Origin: Nitrosomonas sp.
GTDB lineage: Bacteria; Pseudomonadota; Gammaproteobacteria; Burkholderiales; Nitrosomonadaceae
Direction: 5' to 3'
Assembly (NCBI RefSeq): GCF_024282095.1
Contig: NZ_JAMWZS010000017.1
Coordinates: forward strand, 1-53,967
Length of the DNA stretch: 53,967 nucleotides
The notes under the pieces were generated by a model. That model worked only from the letters and a program-made list of their open reading frames with translations. It was not told the DNA's origin and made no database searches. The stretch's first letter is position 1; every line of letters begins with the position of its first letter. This document shows positions 47,427-53,967 of the stretch, one piece after another. A program made the position numbers and the translations under genes.

Positions 47427-48320
47427 TTAACCATTATTTAGTCGCGAAACACCCATCGGCTGTGTCTTAACAAAATATTGCAATAACGTATCCACACTAA
47501 GAATTAATATCAGCGCACTGATAAATAGAACCATTCCAGCAAATCCATGTAAAAACCCCTGCCCCGCAGCATCACCGTAATGGTAGGTAATTAGAGTAAG
47601 CACAATGACACGGATTACGTTAGCGGTAAAAGAAATAGGTACCACAAGAATAGCCAATGTCACATTACGAAAAACTGAAGTATGATGAACAAGACTCAGA
47701 TAGAACAATCCGAGCGCTTCTAATGTCAGTAATGTCTGCAATCCAGCACAAGCATCTGCTACAAGAAGCTGATATGGTCCAATTTGCAGAATAACTCCGT
47801 TTCGTGCTATCGGGTAATTAGCCCAAAATAAAACATGTTCCGCCGTATATGAAACTGCCATCTTCATTGGCATAGTAAGTAAGCTTACCAATTGACTGGG
47901 CAACGGTATCATAAACAATAAGAAAAAAATTGGAAACCACATAACCTTCAAAGCACTATTACCTCGTTTCATAAGTAGTATTGCTACTAGTACTATAATA
48001 AAGGATCCCATTTCAAATACTAATATCTGTTGAGAACGACCAATAATATAGAGGAACAGAGCTATGAAAAATAATATCCATCCCGAGATTGAGGTTGACT
48101 TACCCTCACCTTTACTTATCATTTCTGGCCATCGACGATAGATAAGCCAAAGCGCAAGAAACAAAATGATCGGCCCATGCGCTTGCTCTTCTGTAGTCCA
48201 CAATCCACAGAATAAGCTATAGAAGGTAGGGACATATAAAGCAAATAATCCCAACAATACGGGCCCCCATTCTAATGCAATTAATTTTGAGCTGTGCAAT
48301 TTGGGCAATAGAGAAAACAT
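47427..48320 (-). CDS. xrtB: Exosortase B (EpsH/XrtB type)
   Basis: This 297-residue integral membrane cysteine protease/transpeptidase has the conserved triad Cys191 in VADACAGLQ, Arg237 in TANVIRVIV and His258 in FLHGFAGM, set among eight or so membrane helices. Exosortases process proteins with PEP-CTERM tails, which are then released or attached to EPS. No PEP-CTERM protein is seen in the window. It sits 14 bp from epsG and is followed by epsI, as in the methanolan locus of Methylobacillus. The B subtype is inferred from that arrangement. Confidence 0.88.
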   Translation of the reverse strand: MFSLLPKLHSSKLIALEWGPVLLGLFALYVPTFYSLFCGLWTTEEQAHGPIILFLALWLIYRRWPEMISKGEGKSTSISGWILFFIALFLYIIGRSQQILVFEMGSFIIVLVAILLMKRGNSALKVMWFPIFFLLFMIPLPSQLVSLLTMPMKMAVSYTAEHVLFWANYPIARNGVILQIGPYQLLVADACAGLQTLLTLEALGLFYLSLVHHTSVFRNVTLAILVVPISFTANVIRVIVLTLITYHYGDAAGQGFLHGFAGMVLFISALILILSVDTLLQYFVKTQPMGVSRLNNG

Positions 48321-48334
48321 AATCGAATTGTTTA

Positions 48335-49240
48335 CTAGAAATCAATCAAAACAGAGCCTACTACTTCGCTACCACTATATTTAAGCTGTTCACTCATAGT
48401 ATTGATATCACTTAAACGGGTATTATTCTTATGCGCTACTATCAATACACCGCTTGTACGCGCAGCAATGGCTAGTGCGTCAACCCCACTCGAAAAAGCC
48501 AAGGTGTCATAAAGAATCACATCAAACTGATCCGCAAGCTGATCATTCAACTCGTCAAATGAGTTACGATTCAGAAGCTCCAAAGGATTAGGCGGGGTCG
48601 TGCCTGCTGGCAGAACAGATAGATCAACGAAAGATTCTATCTTGGAAATTACTTCAAAAATATTCGCGCGATCAGCAAGAACATCAGATAAACCTTGCTT
48701 ACTTCTTAGATTGAAAATCTCATGCTGCTGCGGACAGCGTAAATTAGCATCAATTAATAATGTCCTCTCCCCAAGCTGCGAAAACACCACCGCGAGATTA
48801 GCAGCAAAAAGACTCACTCCATCACCAGAGTTATAGCTAACAATTGCCAGTGCTTTACGCCCCGAAGTAAACCAACGTAACATTAATTGACTGCGCACCG
48901 CACGAAAAACCTCAACTTGGGCACCGAAGGGTTGATAAGCAACTACAAGTTCCGGTGGATGATTTCCTTGCCCTGGCAATAAATAAGGATAATCAAACTG
49001 TTGCGCCAATACCAATTGAATATCAGCTTCAGTAATCAAACCCAATTTAAGCGCAGCATCGCCAAAACGTAAACCACTCTCTTTCTGTAAACGTAATACA
49101 CGTTCAGCTTCGACTGGTGTAATCTTTCCCATATCTAACAGAATGTGGCCAATACTAAATTTATGAAGTGAAGATGCATTCGGGCTAACTGAGTTTGAAG
49201 CGATAAACCTCTTTGTTTCCGAAGGACCTGAAGTACTCAT
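48335..49240 (-). CDS. epsG: EpsG-type tyrosine kinase-like ATPase (chain length regulation)
   Basis: The 301-residue protein has an N-terminal MshEN-like domain (ITPVEAERVLRLQKESGLRFGDAALKLGLI), then a BY-kinase/ParA-like ATPase with AIVSYNSGDGVSLFAANLAV in place of a standard Walker A (the usual lysine is missing, as in other EpsG), a Walker A' LLIDANLRCPQQHEIF and Walker B LYDTLAFSSG. There is no tyrosine-rich tail (it ends VVGSVLIDF), so it may not autophosphorylate there. It partners EpsF in chain length control. Confidence 0.84.
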   Translation of the reverse strand: MSTSGPSETKRFIASNSVSPNASSLHKFSIGHILLDMGKITPVEAERVLRLQKESGLRFGDAALKLGLITEADIQLVLAQQFDYPYLLPGQGNHPPELVVAYQPFGAQVEVFRAVRSQLMLRWFTSGRKALAIVSYNSGDGVSLFAANLAVVFSQLGERTLLIDANLRCPQQHEIFNLRSKQGLSDVLADRANIFEVISKIESFVDLSVLPAGTTPPNPLELLNRNSFDELNDQLADQFDVILYDTLAFSSGVDALAIAARTSGVLIVAHKNNTRLSDINTMSEQLKYSGSEVVGSVLIDF

Positions 49241-49250
49241 TTTCTTTTTC

Positions 49251-50636
49251 CTATTTTAGGCTTAAATTGATTCTTCGCATCAAACGTGGCCAAGTCAACT
49301 GCACGCGCTTCTGTTCTGATACTCCCCATTTTATTACGCCAAGAACAGGCGTTTGGAGTACATCTACTAAATCTTCTGGTGAGCGCACGCGTTGATCAAC
49401 CATTTCTGCAAGTAAACCAACTCCTAGCCCAAGCAAAGTACCTAGGAATATTGACAGAACCATATTAAGTAATAACTTAGGACTATCTGGTTTATCTGGA
49501 ATTTTTGCCGCATCAAGGATGGAAACATTCGATAAATTAGACTGCCCCTCAAGAGTAGTCTGATTTAAGCGCTGCATAGCGCTGTTATATGCTTGTTGAG
49601 CACCCTCCACTTCTCTAGTAAGAAGCTGAAGCTCATCTCTCGCACGATTAAGAGAAAGTACTTTAGTTCTTTGTTCTTCAAGTGCAGCACGAATCTCAGC
49701 CTCTTGACTGATAGCGTTATCGGTAGTAGTTTTGATATGCTTATTAAGCTCAGATCGCAATTTCTCCACTTCCGCTTTGGCTCCTATATAGCTAGGATGG
49801 TTGCGTCCCAATTTCTGTGAAATTTCTGAAAATCTAGACTCTGCCTGGGATAAATCTATCTTAAGGTTATTAATCATTACATTCCTAACAACACTCTGAG
49901 TTTCACCACCGCGATAATTATTCCCCTTCTCCGATGCTGCTCCTATCAACTCCGCTTGAGCAACCACTAATTGACTAGAAAGATCGTTTAGTCGTCTTGT
50001 CTCAACATCAAGACGAAAATCTGCATCAATGATCCCATTATCATGCTGATACACTGTCAGTTTTTTCTGTGCTGTTTCCAATCTGTCACGTAACAAGTTA
50101 AGTTGACTGGTAAAATATGTCGCTGCTTTTTGTGACGGTTCTACTGTAAGACGGATGTTTATCTCTTGATAAGCATTCGCAAAAGCATTGGCAATGATTG
50201 AAGCAAACACGGGATCAACACTCATAAAATTTATTCGAATCACGCTGCTATCACGTGCAGTCTCAACATCCAAGTTTTTAAGAAGAAAAGTAGCCAACCA
50301 ATCACGTAACTCCATATTAGTACTGCTATCCTCATACTGTTTTTTCACAACTTCACTCTGATCAAGTTTAAGCTGATCCACCACCATTAACGCAGTTTTA
50401 GAACTTTTAATGACATCTAATTGAGTAGCCATATAACCCGTAATCTGCTGTGCAGACAGAATAACTCCAGTCACAGGATCAGGGCCTTTATGAGTTAGCA
50501 CTAGAGTGGCCGCCGATTTGTAACTTTTTGGCAATAACAAACTAACTATCAGAGTAGTCAATACTGTCACAATAAGTGCAAGCAAAATAATCTTGCGACG
50601 AGCCAATATAATAAGAAGAAACCGGGAGTAATTCAT
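49251..50636 (-). CDS. epsF: EPS chain length determinant protein EpsF (Wzz-like)
   Basis: The 461-residue protein has two membrane helices (about 12-33 near the N-terminus and near 400-425), a long periplasmic coiled-coil part between them (heptad-like stretches rich in Glu, Gln, Leu) and the PDKPDSPKLLLNMVLSIFLGTLLGLGVG segment that marks Wzz-type co-polymerases. With EpsG it regulates chain length and export. A 441 bp gap lies before epsE. Confidence 0.88.
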   Translation of the reverse strand: MNYSRFLLIILARRKIILLALIVTVLTTLIVSLLLPKSYKSAATLVLTHKGPDPVTGVILSAQQITGYMATQLDVIKSSKTALMVVDQLKLDQSEVVKKQYEDSSTNMELRDWLATFLLKNLDVETARDSSVIRINFMSVDPVFASIIANAFANAYQEINIRLTVEPSQKAATYFTSQLNLLRDRLETAQKKLTVYQHDNGIIDADFRLDVETRRLNDLSSQLVVAQAELIGAASEKGNNYRGGETQSVVRNVMINNLKIDLSQAESRFSEISQKLGRNHPSYIGAKAEVEKLRSELNKHIKTTTDNAISQEAEIRAALEEQRTKVLSLNRARDELQLLTREVEGAQQAYNSAMQRLNQTTLEGQSNLSNVSILDAAKIPDKPDSPKLLLNMVLSIFLGTLLGLGVGLLAEMVDQRVRSPEDLVDVLQTPVLGVIKWGVSEQKRVQLTWPRLMRRINLSLK

Positions 50637-51076
50637 AGCTAAAATCTCATTTCTGACTTAACCAAACACCATCGGCAAAGCCTTAATCTTGTATTGATGA
50701 GCATCTCAATGTGCACAAAAACCATCATCCACTCCTCGCAACCTATCCTATAACTAGCTTTATTGATCATACTGCTCACCTTCTCTCTCCCCCTAGTTAC
50801 GAATGTATACCTAAACAATAACTTTCATCTAATCCAGTCACCAACACATCACAACATAATCCATAATCCTAACCTCTTCTACTAATTGTGACTTTCAATA
50901 GATGATAATTTGTGAGAAACCTCTCAGATACAGTTCCCATAGACCTAACACTCTCTTATTTACAGTATCACCTGATATATAATAGGCACTTAAGTCGCAT
51001 CTCAAATGGTACAAGCTCTGATATTCCTTTATCATCTACGACAAAAAGCAGAAATACAAAGCTTGAGGAAAAAATA
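50637..51076. other. AT-rich non-coding gap between epsF and epsE
   Basis: The 440 bp gap contains no credible ORF. A short inverted repeat TGAGA/TCTCA at 50913-50926 is the only structure seen. In many related loci epsE and epsF are closely spaced, so this gap may contain an internal promoter or a remnant of a lost gene. Confidence 0.45.
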
Positions 51077-51886
51077 TCAAAATAAACTTTCCTTGATATA
51101 TATTACGTCATCCGGCTGAACCCAATCACTAGAATTGACAGTCAATACCTGCAAATTACCTTCAGCATCACGACGTTGAATTCTTAGACCACGCTCAGTA
51201 CCCCGTTGAGTTAGTCCTCCTCCTACTGACAATGCTTGCATAACTGTCATATTACGCTCAAGCCTGTAAGCGCCAGCGCGTTGCACCTCGCCATATATAT
51301 AAAACCGTGGAGCTCGTTCAACATAGATCAAATCATCACTTCGCACAATTAAATTCCGAGTTAAATCACTGGAGCGAATCATCTCCAAAACATCAATCAC
51401 TTCTTTAGTAGATTTGTCTCCATCTGAGCGAATCAAAGTAACTACTTCCCCCCCATCAGGCATTATCCCTCCCGCCATAGCAAGAATATCTGTTAAACTT
51501 CGTTTTCCCTCGATTGGATAACGTCCTTGATTACGAACATAACCGAGCACAGATACCATCTGACTCTGTAATGAAGCAGCAAAAATATTAACTTGAGGCT
51601 TGCGTAAGATGTCACGACTTTCCAGTAGATTTACTATCTTTCGTTCAGCAGCAGACGGAGTTAATCCACCAACAAATATCTCACCTAACAATGGGAAGGT
51701 AACATTTCCTGTTTCGCTTACTTTCGTATCGGTAGTAAGATCCGGGTGTCCATAAACAAATATTTTTAGCGTATCTCCTGGTCCTATTACACTTTCCTTC
51801 AGCTTTCCAGCAACTGCACTACCAACATAAACCGTCCACGAGAGCACAAAAATCAGTATTAGCAATAATAGCTTCGTTTTATTCAT
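51077..51886 (-). CDS. epsE: Polysaccharide export protein EpsE (Wza-like)
   Basis: The 269-residue protein has a signal sequence (about 1-27), a Poly_export domain with VIGPGDTLKIFVYGHPDLTTDTKVSETG-type start and SLBB-like repeats with VSVLGYVRNQGRYPI and IYGEVQRAGAYRLE. It belongs to the outer-membrane polysaccharide secretin family. The start at ATG 51886 gives a clean signal peptide; the longer frame to 51973 adds 29 residues of no family likeness. It is 101 bp from epsD. Confidence 0.88.
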   Translation of the reverse strand: MNKTKLLLLILIFVLSWTVYVGSAVAGKLKESVIGPGDTLKIFVYGHPDLTTDTKVSETGNVTFPLLGEIFVGGLTPSAAERKIVNLLESRDILRKPQVNIFAASLQSQMVSVLGYVRNQGRYPIEGKRSLTDILAMAGGIMPDGGEVVTLIRSDGDKSTKEVIDVLEMIRSSDLTRNLIVRSDDLIYVERAPRFYIYGEVQRAGAYRLERNMTVMQALSVGGGLTQRGTERGLRIQRRDAEGNLQVLTVNSSDWVQPDDVIYIKESLF

Positions 51887-51987
51887 AATAAATGCCTTAA
51901 ATGTCCATTTATCCATAATTTTTTGACATACCACATCTAATTCGCTAAAAAATAAACTCCTAAGATACAGCAAGAAAGTTATGTTTC

Positions 51988-52938
51988 TTATTTCAGCCCC
52001 ATGATACCACGCTCAATTGCTCCTTCTGAAGTAGGTTCAGGTAGATTTAAATTACCTACAGTATCAGGATGGTTTATATCATCCATTAACTGAGTAGCTG
52101 GTCTTTCGGTGTTCCGCGCTGGTGCTTTAGCATTAAGATATTCTATTTTTGCTGATGAACGTAAACGGGCAATTTCTGCATCAATTGCCTGCTTATATTT
52201 ATGATTGGTTAAGTATTTCTCAATCTGCAATGCAGCATCAGTAGCTGTGACTGGACTATCTTTGATCTCATTGACAGAAACTAGCGAACTATTCTCTTGC
52301 TCATTAATGATAAAAACATGGTTCTTACCTTTCTCTCGCATCATTGTTACCATTTCAAGTGGCAGATCTGCAGTACTGCGTGATGCCAAGCTACGGAAAT
52401 ACTGCACATTCTTTTTATCAAGCCAAGCTGCAACTTCACCAGTGGACTTAGCAGCATCTATCACTGCCCTTAATTCGCTACTAAGATCTTTGGTGGCAAT
52501 GCGCAATATCGTCAAATCAAATTGTTTGCGTTGTGCGAAATACTCTGGATGCTTCTGGTAATACTCATTAACCTCGGCCTCAGATGGTTTAGTAATTTTA
52601 CTCACTATACCCTGCAAATATGCCTGCGCAATAATCTGCGCATTAGCTCTCTCACGTGCCTGCATGACATCTGGAGTTCGGTCAAGCTTGTTACGTATGG
52701 CTTCATCTACAATCAATTGACGAGCGATTAACGACTCCAGCAATTGCTTGCTAGAAGCCTCGTACTGATCGGCACGTACACCAGCACGCCTTATTTCATC
52801 ATTAAGTTGAAGTGTAGTAACTTCTTGACCATTAATACTAACTAATGCTTGTCCGGGCTTCTTTTCCTTAGGTTGATTATCACAAGCAGAAAAAACCAAA
52901 ATAGAAAACAATACCAATCCTATCAATTTCATCCGCAT
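51988..52938 (-). CDS. epsD: EpsD-type peptidyl-prolyl isomerase lipoprotein
   Basis: The 316-residue protein has an N-terminal lipobox-like segment VFSAC with Cys19 and then the SurA/PpiC-like N-terminal helical part (VSINGQEVTTLQLNDEI, LIARQLIVDEAIRNKLD), a parvulin-like centre and a C-terminal extension. EpsD family isomerases assist the export apparatus of EPS. The start is placed at ATG 52938; the frame also opens at 52953. It is the first gene of the eps core in the window. Confidence 0.82.
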   Translation of the reverse strand: MRMKLIGLVLFSILVFSACDNQPKEKKPGQALVSINGQEVTTLQLNDEIRRAGVRADQYEASSKQLLESLIARQLIVDEAIRNKLDRTPDVMQARERANAQIIAQAYLQGIVSKITKPSEAEVNEYYQKHPEYFAQRKQFDLTILRIATKDLSSELRAVIDAAKSTGEVAAWLDKKNVQYFRSLASRSTADLPLEMVTMMREKGKNHVFIINEQENSSLVSVNEIKDSPVTATDAALQIEKYLTNHKYKQAIDAEIARLRSSAKIEYLNAKAPARNTERPATQLMDDINHPDTVGNLNLPEPTSEGAIERGIMGLK

Positions 52939-53309
52939 ATATGTTACTACCATAGAATTTCACCTTTATGATTTAAATTATAATAAAGCAGCACTTAACG
53001 AACGCACCTTCGACTTCACCGCATTAACCACAATATTACGATCAGTAAATACAAGCATCTCCAATTCAGTTACGACAACCTGATAAGAAACTTTAATACA
53101 AATCATAGCGTATTCATATTCTCTATATGAATGCACATCCATTATAAATCCTATCTATCCCCATAAAAAACCGAATAAGCAAACAATATACGCTTTAATT
53201 CTCCAAAAAACGGTTAGAGAAATGATTTTTTCCAGAAATCGTTAAAATTGTGATAGAAACAACTCCGACTGGCTAGAAAAGAAGTGGCCTCCCACAACTA
53301 TACCCTTAC
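52939..53309. other. AT-rich gap between epsD and the IS21 end
   Basis: The 371 bp region holds no recognisable gene. It should contain the promoter of the eps core on the minus strand unless transcription enters from beyond the insertion. No clear -35/-10 pair or sigma-54 site was found by eye. Confidence 0.45.
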
Positions 53310-53333
53310 TGACACTGGTAGAAAATTGACCAG
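53310..53333. repeat. Left end of an IS21-family element
   Basis: TGACACTGGTAGAAAATTGA, continuing CCAG, resembles the terminal repeats of IS21-family elements (TG, a GAAAA core and TGACCAG). It is followed 55 bp later by istA. The right end is not in the window. Confidence 0.65.
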
Positions 53334-53388
53334 GTAATTCACGTATCTTGCTTAAATTTTAAGTAGGAGAATTTAAGAGGTGATTACC

Positions 53389-53886
53389 ATGGTTATGTAT
53401 GCGAAGATACGACGGATGTATTACCGTGAGCACCTGTCGATCAATGAAATTCAACGACGAACGAGTTTGTCACGGAGCACGATAAAAAAATGGCTGCAAG
53501 CGCCGAGTGACAGCACGGTGAAATATCAAAGGGCAAAGAAGTCGGACAAGCTAACGCCGTTTGAGTTCAGGTTGATGTTTGGCGCTGAAATCGGATGCCC
53601 GTCGTCCCAAGAAAGATCGCCGCACGGCATTGTGTTGTTCAAAGAAATATTGAACGAAGATTATGCAGGCGATTATACGATTATTTGCGACTTTATCCGC
53701 AACTGGCGCAATCAAGAAAACCAGAGCACGGCGTATGTGCCGCCGAGGTTTACGTTGAGTGAAGCATTTCAGTTTGACTGGAGTGAAGAGTGACTGGCAA
53801 TTGGCGGCATACCGAAACGCGGCATTTACGACAACATGACTGCGACTATCCACCTGAGATACGGCGAACATGAGCCTACGCAAAGT
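53389..53886 (+). pseudogene. IS21 istA transposase, decayed
   Basis: ATG 53389 starts an IstA: MVMYAKIRRMYYREHL, then SINEIQRRTSLSRSTIKKWL is the DNA-binding helix-turn-helix, then the catalytic region with FQFDWSEE. A stop at 53791-53793 follows directly, and the next bases read GGIPKRGIYDNMTA, which in intact IstA comes about 50-60 residues after FDWS. So an internal part has been lost and the second catalytic residues are not in frame. A stop follows again near 53893. Confidence 0.82.
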
Positions 53887-53967
53887 CAGTTGTAGTAGTT
53901 CAGACTTGATCTGACAGTAGAGTCTTGCCCAAGGTGGGATTACCCGGTTTGATAGAGGTGTGAATCT
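53887..53967. other. Unassigned tail of the window
   Basis: This final 81 bp follows the istA debris and shows no istB or other recognisable coding; it may be an IS end or junction, and the window is too short to tell. Confidence 0.3.

Overview
The window looks like chromosomal DNA of a betaproteobacterium, most likely Nitrosomonas or a close relative in the Nitrosomonadaceae. The clues are a His-repeat protein closely resembling SmbP of Nitrosomonas europaea, a CbbY-type phosphatase as found in Calvin-cycle autotrophs, the betaproteobacterial order lptC-lptA-lptB-rpoN-hpf-ptsN-hprK, rpsF-priB-rpsR-rplI, and an epsDEFGHI exopolysaccharide block of the exosortase-B (methanolan) type. No rRNA, tRNA or CRISPR array was seen. 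The taxonomic call is an inference from gene content.

Layout. (1) 105-8623, plus strand: a guanidine-I (ykkC) riboswitch followed by an APC permease, two DUF1989 proteins (carboxyguanidine deiminase subunits, formerly 'urea carboxylase-associated proteins'), a biotin-dependent urea/guanidine carboxylase and an allophanate hydrolase. Together they should turn one guanidine into three ammonia and CO2. (2) 8670-9210: a decayed IS66 element. (3) 9369-14013, minus strand: smbP, cbbY, sua5, a cardiolipin synthase and nadA. (4) 14125-20152, plus strand: LPS transport (lptCAB), sigma-54, hibernation factor, PTS-Ntr/HPr kinase and ubiX. (5) 20171-26237: mostly minus-strand housekeeping genes (5-FTHF cyclo-ligase, mutY, rof, an HDOD protein, trpC-trpD-trpG) with a plus-strand ynfA. 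(6) 26374-29478, plus strand: promoter, leader hairpin, rpsF-priB-rpsR-rplI, terminator, dnaB. (7) 29553-33105: an isochorismatase-like hydrolase, a SnoaL-like protein and a frameshifted pirin on minus; a CRP-type palindrome; an exported trypsin-like protease on plus. (8) 33114-34419: an IS3-family element with a ruined orfA. (9) 34450-52938, minus strand: a large exopolysaccharide locus with the epsDEFGHI assembly core, an O-antigen ligase/polymerase-like protein, a flippase, three glycosyltransferases, a methyltransferase and four sulfotransferase-like genes. (10) From 53310: the left end of an IS21 element with a decayed istA.

Two systems stand out. The riboswitch and the deiminase pair argue that the 'urea carboxylase' operon is for guanidine, and in an ammonia oxidiser the ammonia released could be fuel as well as nitrogen. 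The EPS locus carries four different sulfotransferase-like proteins around an exosortase-type export system, which suggests a sulfated exopolysaccharide, unusual for such a bacterium. Domain assignments come from reading the protein sequences by eye; no search or alignment was run.
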